Positions 48,650 through 57,096 are shown, numbered from the stretch's first letter. The stretch: DNA of 64,000 bases from Paractinoplanes abujensis (GCF_014204895.1 NZ_JACHMF010000001.1:7316001-7380000), one strand, 5' to 3'. Program-made: numbers and translations. Notes: generated by a model not told the origin, from the letters alone.

Positions 48650-49459
48650 ATGAGCATGGTTCAGCAGGCCATCGAGGTGAGTGCGCCGTTGCACACGGTG
48701 TACGAGCAACTCGCCGCGTTCGAGAACTACCCGCAGTTCATGAGCGGCGTGCAGCAGGTGACCGCGACCGGTCACGACCGGACCCACTGGGTCATGGACG
48801 TGGAGGGTCACCGGCGCGAGTTCGACGCGCAGATCACCGAGCGCACGCTGGATGAGCGGGTCTCCTGGTCGACCATGGACGGGCCCCTGCTCGCCGAGAC
48901 CATCACCCTGCGACCCATGGGCGAGATGAAGACCCAGGTGGTGGCGCAGCTGGAGGCCGATGTCGCCTTCCTGATGCCGAACGACCGGCACGGCCAGGCC
49001 TCGCTGACCAAGCGCCTGAAGTCCGACCTGACCACCTTCAAGAGCCTGGTCGAGAACGGCCGGCTCGGTGCCAGCACGAAGAAGCTGGCCCGCCCGGTGC
49101 CGTCCCCGGCGGCGGTCGCCGCCCGCGCCAAGAACCGCGCACACCCGGGCGCGGGCTGGGGCACCAGCGCCGGTGAGCACAGCAACGCCAGCCGGGCCGA
49201 CCTGCCGTATCACGGTCTGTCGGCGTCCACGATGGCCACTCGCGTCGACATCACCTCGGCGCCCGGCATCAACGACTCGCACGACCTGGACGACGTGCTG
49301 GCTCCCGGGCGCCGGATCGGCCGGCCCGGCGCCGCCGGTGCGGGTGTCGGCGGGGCCGCCGGTGCCAGCGCCCGGATGGGCGGCCGGACCGACCACCAGG
49401 ACGTCTGGGGCGACGGCATGATCAACGAAGAGGACCGGGGCAGCGCCCACGACTGGTAG
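48650..49459 (+). CDS. SRPBCC (cyclase/dehydrase-like) protein with a long disordered tail
   Basis: A 269-aa protein. Residues 1-~140 are an SRPBCC/START-like helix-grip domain (QQAIEVSAPLHTVYEQLAAF, ENYPQFMSGVQQVTATGHDR, RTLDERVSWSTMDGP). This part resembles Streptomyces-type polyketide cyclase/dehydrase proteins, but the local genes give no pathway. Residues ~145-269 are Gly/Ala/Arg-rich and lack a fold. The ATG at 48650 has GGGAGAGAAG upstream. Confidence 0.82.
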   Translation: MSMVQQAIEVSAPLHTVYEQLAAFENYPQFMSGVQQVTATGHDRTHWVMDVEGHRREFDAQITERTLDERVSWSTMDGPLLAETITLRPMGEMKTQVVAQLEADVAFLMPNDRHGQASLTKRLKSDLTTFKSLVENGRLGASTKKLARPVPSPAAVAARAKNRAHPGAGWGTSAGEHSNASRADLPYHGLSASTMATRVDITSAPGINDSHDLDDVLAPGRRIGRPGAAGAGVGGAAGASARMGGRTDHQDVWGDGMINEEDRGSAHDW

Positions 49460-49471
49460 TCGCCGTTCGTA

Positions 49472-49519
49472 ACCGACCGACCGACCGACCGCCCGCCCGC
49501 TTCCCGCGTGGCGGGCGGT
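49472..49519. repeat. (ACCG)5 microsatellite and terminator-like hairpin
   Basis: Five perfect ACCG units at 49472-49491 run into a 10-bp stem ACCGCCCGCC (49488-49497) / GGCGGGCGGT (49510-49519). It lies between the convergent SRPBCC and histidine kinase genes, where a terminator is expected; there is no T-run. Confidence 0.7.
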
Positions 49520-49522
49520 GCG

Positions 49523-50938
49523 CTATCCGGCTGCTGACTCCCAGGTCACGATCAGCCGGGCCCCGTGCGGGTCCGCGTGCTCGTAGCGCACGGCGCCCCC
49601 GTTGGCCTCGACCAGGTGCCGCACGATGAACAGCCCCAGCCCCGAGCCGCGCATGAACCGGCCGAACAGGTTGGGCAGCAGCTCGTCGGGGATGCCGTGG
49701 CCGCTGTCCTGGACGATCAGGTCGACCTGCTCGCCGTGCCGCGCCGCCGAGATCACGATCGGCGCGGCCCCGTACGCGACGGCGTTGGTGACCAGATTTT
49801 GCAGTACGGCGGTGACGTGGCCCCGGTCGGCCAGCGCGGCCGGCTCGTCGTCGATCTCGATCAGCACCTCGTCCGGAGCCGCCGTCGACGCCGCGGCGAC
49901 CCCGGCCGCCACCTCGTGCAGGGGCACCGGGACCCGGCGCGCGGTGATCGAGCCCATGTCGAGCCGGAACAGCAGCTGCAGATCGTTCATCATCTTGATC
50001 AGCCGCTGGGTGTTCTTGTCGATCTTGGTGGCGAGCTCCAGCCGGATGTCGTCGGGCAGATCGGCCCAGTCGGCGTGGAGCAGCTCGGCCAGGCTGGCGA
50101 TCGAGCTGATCGGCTGCGCGACGTCATGGGTCAGCATCGCCGTGAGGTCGTTCTTGAAGGTCAGCGCCGTCTCGAGCCGGGTGTTGGCCTCGCGCAGCCG
50201 GGCGTTGCCGCGCTCCAGTTCGGCCGCCTTCTCGCTGAGCGTCTCCTCGGCCCGCTTGCGGTCGGCGATGTCGACGTACGTCGCCACGTAGGCCCGGGGC
50301 GTGCCCTGCTCGTCCGGAATGGGGGCCACGCTGGCCAGCACCGGCACCGAGCCGCCGTCGACGCGGGGGAGCAGCCAGTCCCCGCCGGACGCGGGCGGGA
50401 CGGGTGGGGGGTCGAGGCGTACGGGTTCGTCGGCGTCGTGGCCGGTGAGCTCGCGCCAGCGGCGGTTCACGTCGATCAGCCGGTAGTTGGCGTCGAGCAC
50501 CATGACGGCCTCGTTCATCGACTGGAACAGCGTGTCGGTGAACCCGGCGAGCTCACGCCGGCGGCGGTCGGCGCCTACCAGCGTACGGATCAGCTGGCCG
50601 AGCAGCACGAGCACGGCGATCGCGAGCAGGGTGGCCGCGGAGGCGGCAGCGTGCCGGGGAAACGCGGCCAGGCAGAGGGCGGCCGCGGCGAGCGTCAACA
50701 GGATGGCCGAGCCGTGCACGACCCGGCCGGCGGACCGGCTGTGCACCGGGAGCGCTTGCAGCAGCAGAGCGACTCCGGCCGGGACGAGCGCGGCCGCCGG
50801 ATCGGCGAGGAAGCCGTCCGGCGGAGCGCCTTTCAGTGACATGAGCAGGGCCGTGGTGCCGAAAACGGTGACCGCGACGCCGGCACAGCCCGCGGTCAGA
50901 CGGGAGAGCCTGCCCAGATCACGCGCCGCATCATGCAC
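49523..50938 (-). CDS. Membrane PAS-domain sensor histidine kinase
   Basis: A 471-aa kinase. Four hydrophobic segments lie in the first ~118 residues (~14-34, 48-66, 76-95, 98-118). A PAS/PAC unit follows (~131-230; FQSMNEAVMVLDANYRLIDV). A short coiled coil leads to the HisKA helix with His271 (LTHDVAQPISSI) and the ATPase with NLVTNAVAYGA, DSGHGIPDELLPNLFGRFMR and GSGLGLFIVRHLVE. No regulator is in its operon; the receiver-only protein at 51503 is 565 bp away and could be a partner. The ATG is at 50938. Confidence 0.9.
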   Translation of the reverse strand: MHDAARDLGRLSRLTAGCAGVAVTVFGTTALLMSLKGAPPDGFLADPAAALVPAGVALLLQALPVHSRSAGRVVHGSAILLTLAAAALCLAAFPRHAAASAATLLAIAVLVLLGQLIRTLVGADRRRRELAGFTDTLFQSMNEAVMVLDANYRLIDVNRRWRELTGHDADEPVRLDPPPVPPASGGDWLLPRVDGGSVPVLASVAPIPDEQGTPRAYVATYVDIADRKRAEETLSEKAAELERGNARLREANTRLETALTFKNDLTAMLTHDVAQPISSIASLAELLHADWADLPDDIRLELATKIDKNTQRLIKMMNDLQLLFRLDMGSITARRVPVPLHEVAAGVAAASTAAPDEVLIEIDDEPAALADRGHVTAVLQNLVTNAVAYGAAPIVISAARHGEQVDLIVQDSGHGIPDELLPNLFGRFMRGSGLGLFIVRHLVEANGGAVRYEHADPHGARLIVTWESAAG

Positions 50939-50995
50939 GTAATCCCCTCAATATCCGAGGAAAGGAGCATAACGCGGCGTATGCGGGTCAAGCGG

Positions 50996-51208
50996 TTACT
51001 TTCCGGCCCACTCGTAGCCGTCCTCGAGGACGATGCGCTCGGCCACCTTGACGATGTCCTCGTGGTGACGGTTGCCGTGGTGTCCGCAGAACGCCAGCTC
51101 GCCGCCGCTGGACAGCGTGACCACCAGCTTGGCGGCGGCGCTGCAACGGTCGCAGCGCTCGGTCAGCGAAGCAACGGTAGTGATCTCGGGCGACAGCAGG
51201 CTGGACAT
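50996..51208 (-). CDS. Small zinc-ribbon-like protein (DUF7455 type)
   Basis: A 70-aa protein with CDRCSAAAKLVVTLSSGGEL followed by AFCGHHGNRHHEDI: a C-x2-C plus C-x-H-H pattern that could bind zinc. This short family is common and highly expressed in actinobacteria, with no known function. The ATG at 51208 has AAGGAGAG upstream; the open frame further upstream is unlike the family. Confidence 0.8.
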   Translation of the reverse strand: MSSLLSPEITTVASLTERCDRCSAAAKLVVTLSSGGELAFCGHHGNRHHEDIVKVAERIVLEDGYEWAGK

Positions 51209-51502
51209 ATCGCTCTCCTTGCTCAGTGGCGGTGTGTAGCGGTACGAGGTGTCAATCGGTCTCGCGCCGCGCCGCTTTAGCTGTTCTGTTCGATCTTCCA
51301 GGGCCGTCCGGCGGGGCCGCCGGTGTTGCAACCCAGGTGCAACCGGGTCACCCCCAACGATGCCCTGAACCCGGCCCGGACATGCGTTGCCGTACGGGTG
51401 AAGTCACTAACAAATGCAAAGACCGGACCGCGCAACCTGCTGCCGATAGCGTGAGAGCGCGAACCGGCACGGAACGTGACATCAGAACCACCAGGAGGAT
51501 CC
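51209..51502. other. Divergent control region between the DUF7455 and receiver genes
   Basis: 294 bp without a gene. It must hold both promoters. The notable element is the GCAACCC-n4-GCAACCG direct repeat at 51328-51345. No CTCA-n16-GCCGA promoter is present here. Confidence 0.5.
51328..51345 (+). promoter_or_regulatory. TcrA-box-like direct repeat
   Basis: GCAACCC-AGGT-GCAACCG, two heptamers spaced by 4, one exact and one 6 of 7 to GCA(A/C)CCG. It points at the receiver gene 158 bp downstream. It also contains an inverted repeat GTTGCA/TGCAAC. Confidence 0.55.
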
Positions 51503-51907
51503 ATGTCGCAGGCGCCCGCACCCGAGACGCGGCCCACGGTCCTGGTCGTGGACGACGAGGAAGACCTGCGCGACATCATGCGGCGGATGCTCGAGCGCCG
51601 CGGCTTCGCCACCCTCATCGCCGGCGACTCCCAGCAGGCCATCGCCGCCTGCCGCGAGCATCCTGGCGACATCGACATCCTGGTCACCGACCTGGGACTG
51701 CCCGGCGTCTCGGGCGGCGAGCTGTCCCGGTCGGCCACCCAGCTGCGGCCCGAAATGAGCGTCGTCTACATCTCCGGGCTGCCCAAAGAACTGGCCGTCG
51801 CCGACGGTCTCATCGGCGAGGACGCGCTGCTGGTCAAGAAGCCGTTCAGCAGCGAGGTGCTCGTTCAGACGCTGCGCTCGGTGCTGGGCGAGGACGACGA
51901 AGCGTAG
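51503..51907 (+). CDS. Receiver-only response regulator
   Basis: A 134-aa CheY-like protein with Asp17/Asp18 (VVDDEEDLRD), Asp63 (LVTDLGLPGVSG) and Lys near the end (LLVKKPFSSEVLV). There is no output domain. The receiver resembles the REC domains of hybrid kinases more than motor CheY. A TcrA-like repeat upstream suggests it belongs to the flagellar/zoospore regulon. I chose the ATG at 51503 with AGGAGG upstream. It overlaps the convergent methyltransferase gene by 43 bp. Confidence 0.88.
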   Translation: MSQAPAPETRPTVLVVDDEEDLRDIMRRMLERRGFATLIAGDSQQAIAACREHPGDIDILVTDLGLPGVSGGELSRSATQLRPEMSVVYISGLPKELAVADGLIGEDALLVKKPFSSEVLVQTLRSVLGEDDEA

Positions 51908-52647
51908 GGCACGGTCAGCTCGCCCAGCCGCCAGCGGGCCGGCCCGTCGAGCACCGGCCAGCCCTCCGCGCGCATCCGCCGGCAGGTCGCCAGCCAGCGC
52001 TGCCGCGGTCCGAACGGGGTCGCCTCGGTCTCCCAGGCCCGGCCCAGCGCCCGCAGCAACGTGTGCACGGGCTCGCCCGGCACGTTGTGGTGGATCAACG
52101 CCTTGGGCAGCCGCTCGGCGAACGTCGCGGGGTGCTCCAGATCGGACAAACGGGCGGAAAAAGTGAGCGTCGCCGGTTCCCCTGCCTCGACCACGGTCCA
52201 CGTCGCGATCCGGCCCAGCTCGTCGCACGTGCCCTCGACCAGCACGGCCCCGGTCGCGGTCATCGCCGTCCAGGCCGCGGCCACCTCGTCCTCGGCGTAC
52301 TGCCGCAACACGTTGAACGCGCGCACCACCACCGGGCGCAGACCGGCCAGCTCGAAACCGCCGCGCCGGAACAGCAGGTGCGGGGGCTCGGCGTGCGGCT
52401 GGGCGGCCGCCACCCGTACGGGATCGATCTCCAGACCCACCACCGTGACGTCGGGACGCACGGCGGTGGCCAGCCGGCTGCGCAGCTCGACGGCGGTGAC
52501 CGGGGTGGCGCCGTAACCCAGGTCGATCACCAGCGGATCGGCCGCCGCCCGCAGCAGCTCACCGCACCGGTACGCCACGTAGTTGTCGACGCGACGGAGC
52601 CGGTTGGGATTGGTCGTCCCCCGGGTGATCGCGCCGACCGGCTTCAC
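51865..52647 (-). CDS. Class I SAM-dependent methyltransferase-like protein
   Basis: A 260-aa protein. VIDLGYGATPVTAVELRSRL is a glycine-poor motif I, and VVGLEIDPVRVAAAQ the acidic motif II, of a Rossmann methyltransferase. The substrate is unknown. It starts at a GTG 2 bp after the SDR stop, so the two form a unit. The 3' end overlaps the receiver gene on the other strand. Confidence 0.75.
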   Translation of the reverse strand: MKPVGAITRGTTNPNRLRRVDNYVAYRCGELLRAAADPLVIDLGYGATPVTAVELRSRLATAVRPDVTVVGLEIDPVRVAAAQPHAEPPHLLFRRGGFELAGLRPVVVRAFNVLRQYAEDEVAAAWTAMTATGAVLVEGTCDELGRIATWTVVEAGEPATLTFSARLSDLEHPATFAERLPKALIHHNVPGEPVHTLLRALGRAWETEATPFGPRQRWLATCRRMRAEGWPVLDGPARWRLGELTVPYASSSSPSTERSV

Positions 52648-52649
52648 GA

Positions 52650-53405
52650 CTACTTCTCCCGGTGCACCTTGTGCTGGGCCGCCTGCGCGATGGGACGCAC
52701 CACGATGCGGTCCAGGTTCACGTGCTGGGGGCGGGTCGCGGCGTACGCGATGATGTCCGCGATGTCGTCGGCCACGAGCGGTTCCCGTACGCCTTCGTAG
52801 ATCGCGTCCGCCCGGGCCTGATCACCGCCGAACCGCTTGAGCGAGAACTCGTCGGTGCGCACCATGCCCGGATCGACCTCGATGACCCGTACGGGCTTGC
52901 CCGACAGTTCCAGCCGCAGCGTGCCGACCAGGGCCGTCTGGGCGTGTTTGGCCGCTGTGTAGCCGCCACCACCCTCGTAGACCGTGAACGCCGCGGTCGA
53001 ACCGACCGTCACGATCGTCCCCGCCCCGCTCGCCTCCAGAGCCGGGAGCAGCGCCTTGGTCGTCCGGAGGGTGCCCAGCACGTTCACGTCGTACATCCAC
53101 TGCCAGTCGTCGACCGCCCCCGCCGCCACGGGGTCGAGCCCCTGCGCGCCGCCCGCGTTGTTGACCAGCAGCGTCACCGGGCCGCCGAGACCGCCCACCG
53201 CCGTGGCCAGCGCCGCCACCGACTCGTCGGACGTGACGTCGCACTCGACCGCGGTGGCCGCGGGCCCGATCTCCGCGACCAGCGCGGCCAGCCGATCGGC
53301 CCGCCGGGCCGCCGCGACGACGTGAAATCCCTCGGTCGCGAGGCGGCGGGCGGTGGCCGCCCCGATGCCGCTCGACGCGCCCGTCACCACTGCGATGTTC
53401 TGCAT
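52650..53405 (-). CDS. Short-chain dehydrogenase/reductase
   Basis: A 251-aa classical SDR. Cofactor motif TGASSGIGAATARRLA, NNAGGAQ, catalytic Ser (GSTAAFTVYEGG), Tyr and Lys (GYTAAKHAQ) are present; the Arg residues after the first Gly-rich motif (AARRADR) suggest NADP(H). Substrate unknown. I chose the ATG at 53405 with GGGGGAT upstream; an earlier GTG-type start adds a few residues. It is divergent from mshA. Confidence 0.88.
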   Translation of the reverse strand: MQNIAVVTGASSGIGAATARRLATEGFHVVAAARRADRLAALVAEIGPAATAVECDVTSDESVAALATAVGGLGGPVTLLVNNAGGAQGLDPVAAGAVDDWQWMYDVNVLGTLRTTKALLPALEASGAGTIVTVGSTAAFTVYEGGGGYTAAKHAQTALVGTLRLELSGKPVRVIEVDPGMVRTDEFSLKRFGGDQARADAIYEGVREPLVADDIADIIAYAATRPQHVNLDRIVVRPIAQAAQHKVHREK

Positions 53406-53489
53406 CCCCCCATGATTCCCGATGACTTGAGTCACCCCCGACCGGCGGCATGGTGGTTCAGCGGGTCCGGGCGGGGAAGATTAGTGACT

Positions 53490-53505
53490 GCGCAACAATT
53501 TGCGC
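53490..53505. promoter_or_regulatory. 16-bp inverted repeat upstream of mshA
   Basis: GCGCAA-CAAT-TTGCGC is a perfect palindrome 25 bp before the mshA GTG, in the 124-bp gap to the divergent SDR. A candidate operator; the regulator is unknown. Confidence 0.5.
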
Positions 53506-53529
53506 GACCCAGGTCCAGGAGGCGAAATC

Positions 53530-54795
53530 GTGGCAGAATGGCCGACCCCGCGGCGCATCGCCACCCTCTCGGTTCACACGTCCCCGCTCGAGCAGCCGGG
53601 CACCGGCGACGCCGGCGGCATGAACGTGTACATCGTCGAGGTGTCGAAGCGGCTGGCCCGCCTCGGCGTCGAGGTCGAGATCTTCACCCGCGCCACCCGC
53701 AGCGAACTACCCCCCGTCGTCGAGATGACTCCCGGCGTCACGGTCCGGCACATCACGTCGGGCCCGTTCGAGGGGCTGTCGAAGGAGGAGCTGCCCGCCC
53801 AGCTCTGCGCGTTCACCAACGGCGTGCTGCGGGCCGAGGCGGCCCGTCCACCGGGTCACTACGACCTGATCCACTCGCACTACTGGCTCTCCGGGCAGGT
53901 CGGCTGGCTGGCCCGGGAACGCTGGGGCGTGCCGCACGTGCACACGGCGCACACCCTGGCCAAGGTCAAGAACAGGCTGATCGCGGCCGGTGACCGCCCC
54001 GAGCCCAAGGCCCGGGTGATCGGCGAGGAACAGGTGATCGCCGAGTCCGACCGGCTGGTCGCCAACACCCGGTTCGAGGCGCAGGACCTGGTGACCTACT
54101 ACGACGCCGACCCGGCCCGCACGGCCGTCGTGCAGCCCGGCGTCGACCTCGGCCGGTTCTGTCCCGGCCCGGCCGACCGGGCCCGGTTCGGGCTGCCCGA
54201 GCGGGGCAAGGTGGTCGCGTTCGTGGGCCGGATCCAGCCCCTGAAAGCACCCGACGTGCTGGTCTCGGCGCTGGCCGACATGGCGCCCGACTCCCGGCTG
54301 GTCATCTGCGGCGGCCCGAGCGGCTCCGGGCTCGACCGGCCGAGCGCACTGATCGAGCTGGCTGCCTCGCTCGGGGTCAGCGACCGGGTCGTCTTCCTGC
54401 CCCCGCAGAACGGCGCCGGGCTGGCCGCCCTCTACCGCAGCGCCGACGTGGTGGCCGTGCCGTCCTACAACGAGTCGTTCGGGCTCGTCGCGCTGGAGGC
54501 GCAGGCCTGCGGCACGCCGGTGGTGGCGGCCGCGGTCGGTGGGCTGGTCACCGCCGTACGTCATGGGGTGAGCGGGGTGCTGGTCGACGGGCACGACCCG
54601 CGGGAGTGGGCTCACCGGCTCGACGACCTGCTGGCCGCGCCGCGTGAACTCCGGCGGCTGTCGGCCGGGGCGGTCGCGCACGCCGCCGGCTTCTCCTGGG
54701 ACCGTACGGCCGAGGGGTTGCTCGCCGTCTACCGTGGGGCGGTGACCGAGCACCGCGCCCTGATCGCCGAGCGCCTGGAGGCGTACGCATGGTGA
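53530..54795 (+). CDS. mshA: D-inositol-3-phosphate glycosyltransferase MshA
   Basis: A 421-aa GT-B enzyme, the first step of mycothiol synthesis: transfer of GlcNAc from UDP-GlcNAc to 1L-myo-inositol-1-phosphate. The N-terminal loop is [20 protein letters not shown]. The donor site has [20 protein letters not shown] and the E-x7-E motif [15 protein letters not shown]. Length is normal. The GTG at 53530 has AGGAGG upstream. It overlaps the YbjN-domain gene by 7 bp, as in mycobacteria. Confidence 0.96.
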   Translation: MAEWPTPRRIATLSVHTSPLEQPGTGDAGGMNVYIVEVSKRLARLGVEVEIFTRATRSELPPVVEMTPGVTVRHITSGPFEGLSKEELPAQLCAFTNGVLRAEAARPPGHYDLIHSHYWLSGQVGWLARERWGVPHVHTAHTLAKVKNRLIAAGDRPEPKARVIGEEQVIAESDRLVANTRFEAQDLVTYYDADPARTAVVQPGVDLGRFCPGPADRARFGLPERGKVVAFVGRIQPLKAPDVLVSALADMAPDSRLVICGGPSGSGLDRPSALIELAASLGVSDRVVFLPPQNGAGLAALYRSADVVAVPSYNESFGLVALEAQACGTPVVAAAVGGLVTAVRHGVSGVLVDGHDPREWAHRLDDLLAAPRELRRLSAGAVAHAAGFSWDRTAEGLLAVYRGAVTEHRALIAERLEAYAW

Positions 54796-55274
54796 CCGAT
54801 CTGATCGAGAAGGTGCTGACCGACCGCGAGCTCGAGTGGGAGAGCACCGGCCCCGGCGCCTACGTCGTCACGCTGCCCGGCACGCACAAGCTCAAGACCG
54901 CGGTCAACCTGATCGCCGGCGAGCACGCGCTGCGCATCGAGGCATTCGTCATGCGCCGTCCCGACGAGCGGCACGAGGAGCTGTGGGCGTGGCTGCTGCG
55001 CAGAAACGCCCGCATGTACGGGGTCTCGTTCTCCATCGACGCGGCCGGTGACGTCTACCTCACCGGGCGGGTGTCGCTCGGCGGCCTCGACGAGGACGAG
55101 CTCGACCGGCTCCTCGGGTCGGTTCTGACGTACGCCGATGAATCGTTCGACACGATGCTGGAGATCGGCTTCGGCACGTCCATCCGGCGCGAGTGGGAGT
55201 GGCGGGTCAAGCGCGGCGAGTCGCTGGCCAACCTGCAGGCGTTCAAGCACCTCGCGCCCTCCCCCGAGGACTGA
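54789..55274 (+). CDS. YbjN-domain protein (putative type III secretion chaperone-like fold)
   Basis: A 161-aa protein of the YbjN family ([60 protein letters not shown]). The fold resembles type III secretion chaperones, but the function is unknown. The gene directly after mshA is conserved in mycobacteria and here overlaps mshA by 7 bp. Confidence 0.85.
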   Translation: MVTDLIEKVLTDRELEWESTGPGAYVVTLPGTHKLKTAVNLIAGEHALRIEAFVMRRPDERHEELWAWLLRRNARMYGVSFSIDAAGDVYLTGRVSLGGLDEDELDRLLGSVLTYADESFDTMLEIGFGTSIRREWEWRVKRGESLANLQAFKHLAPSPED

Positions 55275-55358
55275 CCGTCCTCTTTGCGCGGGTTCATCGG
55301 TCCGGTTCCGGGTAGTGGAGCGGGGATAGGAATACGCCGATCAGGAGAGGTGAGTGGC

Positions 55359-56237
55359 GTGGCCGCCCCCAAGACAGCCAAGAACCGGACCAGCCGCAAC
55401 GACACCCCCAACACCCCCGACGTGAGCGAGAGCAAGATCGCTCGGATGAAGGTCGACGACCTGCGCCGCGAACTGAAGAGTCGCGGCGTGAAGGGCACGG
55501 CCGACCTCAAGAAACCCGAGCTGGTCGACAAGCTGATCAAGGCCGAGGTCAAGGCGACTTCGGGTAAGCGCTCCGGAAGCAAGAATCCGACCAGCGGCAA
55601 CGACACCCCGAACACCCCCGAGGTGAGCGAGACCAAGATCTCGCGGATGAAGGCTTCGGAGCTGCGGACCAAGCTGGCCCGTCGAGGCGTCAAGGGCACC
55701 GCCGACATGAAGAAGCCCGAGCTGGTCGAGAGATTCGTCAAGGCGGAGCTCAAGAAGAGCTCGTCGGCGAAGGCGGGCACATCGGGAAAGACCGGTACGT
55801 CGGCCAAGAAGAGCACGTCGGCCAAGACCGGCACGTCGGCCAAGAAGACCGCGTCGGCCAAGGCCGGCACTTCGGGCGGCAAGCGTACGGGCAAGAAGAC
55901 CTCGTCGTCCGTCGACTACTCGCAGGAGATCACGTCGACCTCCGATCGGCCCGAGCGCGACGGGCGCAGCCTGGTCACCACCGACCACGAGGTGATCCGG
56001 CAGTGGGCCAAGGCGCGCAAGGCCGTGCCGTCCACCGTCGCCGGCACCCAGCACGACGGTCACCTGGGCGTGCTGCGGTTCGACTTCCCCGGCTACTCCG
56101 GGGATCGGCTGGTGGAGGTCAGCTGGGCCGAGTGGTTCGAGGCCTTCGACAAGCGCCGGCTCAACTTCATCTACCAGGAGCGCCGGTCGGGCGGCGGGCG
56201 CAGCAACTTCTTCCAGCTCGAGAACCCCGACGAGTGA
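55359..56237 (+). CDS. HeH/SAP-repeat, lysine-rich DNA-binding-like protein
   Basis: A 292-aa protein. Two helix-extension-helix repeats are evident: RMKVDDLRRELKSRGVKGTA and RMKASELRTKLARRGVKGTA, each preceded by NDTPNTPxVSE. A Lys/Ser/Thr/Ala/Gly-rich segment (~135-190, units such as SAKAGTSGKTGTSAKK) resembles histone H1 or HU tails. The C-terminal ~90 residues form a compact domain (HLGVLRFDFPGYSGDRLVEV, SWAEWFEAFDKRRLNFIYQE). SAP/HeH motifs usually bind nucleic acid, so a nucleoid role is inferred. The start is a GTG at 55359 (or 55350). Confidence 0.75.
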   Translation: MAAPKTAKNRTSRNDTPNTPDVSESKIARMKVDDLRRELKSRGVKGTADLKKPELVDKLIKAEVKATSGKRSGSKNPTSGNDTPNTPEVSETKISRMKASELRTKLARRGVKGTADMKKPELVERFVKAELKKSSSAKAGTSGKTGTSAKKSTSAKTGTSAKKTASAKAGTSGGKRTGKKTSSSVDYSQEITSTSDRPERDGRSLVTTDHEVIRQWAKARKAVPSTVAGTQHDGHLGVLRFDFPGYSGDRLVEVSWAEWFEAFDKRRLNFIYQERRSGGGRSNFFQLENPDE

Positions 56238-56595
56238 CCCTTATCCGACCAATTCGGTAGGCCGGATGTGGGACAGGTCATCCGCCGATCGGCCAATTGT
56301 CGATGACTGTGATGGTGCAGACAGATGGCGGACAGCCAGTTGGCTTGTCTGCCTTGACTGCCCCAACTAGCGTAATCAATGGACGTCGGACCGTTAGTTC
56401 GGGGAACTGGTTGATCGGAGACGATCGCCGCGGCCGACGTTTGGGGACGGGTGGCATATGCCGTTGGGGGACGGCGCGACCCGAGACCGGCGGTTAGTGC
56501 GGGCGACGCCTATGGGGATGGGCGTCGTCCGCCGCCGCCGGTGCCAAGCGAAGACGGCCTTCCGGGCCGTCTTTTTCTGTCACTAGGGTCGGGCC
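56238..56595. other. Structured intergenic region, candidate non-coding RNA
   Basis: 358 bp without a credible gene and less GC-rich than its surroundings. GGCGGACAGCCA (56327-56338) and TGGCTTGTCTGCC (56341-56353) form a near-perfect stem; GACGCC and GGCGTC around 56508-56525 form another. It ends with an intrinsic terminator at 56552-56577, which no annotated upstream gene seems to need. A short open frame from 56297 looks non-coding. Confidence 0.45.
56552..56577 (+). terminator. Intrinsic terminator of the candidate non-coding RNA
   Basis: AGACGGCC (56552-56559) / GGCCGTCT (56565-56572), loop TTCCG, followed by TTTTC. It precedes the GNAT gene by 19 bp. Confidence 0.88.
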
Positions 56596-57096
56596 ATGCC
56601 TGAGCTGCAGCCGTTGCGCGCCGATCATGCCGCCGCGGTCCTGACCTTCGAGCGGGCCAACCGTGCCTACTTCGCGGCCTCGGTCACCGACCGCGGCGAC
56701 GGCTACTTCGACGGGTTCGCCCAGCGGCACGCGGCCTTGCTGGCCGAGCAGGCGGCCGGCGTGTGCGCGTTCTACGTGCTCGTCGACGACGACGGCACGG
56801 TCATCGGCCGCTTCAACCTGTACGACATCGAGAACCACTCCGCGGACCTCGGCTATCGGGTGGCCGAGCACGTCTCCGGCCGCGGCATCGCCACCGCGGC
56901 CGTCCGCGAACTGTGCACCCTGGCCGCGACCAGGCACGACCTGCACAAGCTGCGGGCGGCCACCGCCCACGAGAATGTCGCCTCCCGCCGGGTGCTGACC
57001 AAGGCCGGATTTGCCCCGGCCGGCCCGGCCACCCCAGCCGATCTGGGCGGCAAGCAGGGCACGTGGTTCGAGCGCAACCTGACATCCCCGCGCTGA
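56596..57096 (+). CDS. GNAT-family N-acetyltransferase (RimJ/RimL type)
   Basis: A 166-aa enzyme. LQPLRADHAAAVLTFERANR at the N-terminus, VIGRFNLYDIENHSADLGYR, the acetyl-CoA loop VAEHVSGRGIATAAVRELCT and TAHENVASRRVLTKAGFAPA are diagnostic. RimJ/RimL-type enzymes acetylate N-termini of proteins or small amines; the substrate here is unknown. It starts 19 bp after a terminator, so its own promoter must be close. The gene belongs to a block absent from the mycobacterial mshA-gpmA locus. Confidence 0.88.
   Translation: MPELQPLRADHAAAVLTFERANRAYFAASVTDRGDGYFDGFAQRHAALLAEQAAGVCAFYVLVDDDGTVIGRFNLYDIENHSADLGYRVAEHVSGRGIATAAVRELCTLAATRHDLHKLRAATAHENVASRRVLTKAGFAPAGPATPADLGGKQGTWFERNLTSPR

Noticed and set aside
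49472..49491. (ACCG)5 microsatellite as a phase-variation switch
   Set aside because: It lies after the stop codons of both convergent genes, so changes in copy number would not alter a reading frame or a promoter.
56297..56497. A 66-codon open frame in the intergenic region before the GNAT gene
   Set aside because: No Shine-Dalgarno, no hydrophobic or conserved pattern, and codon use unlike the neighbours; the interval looks more like structured RNA.
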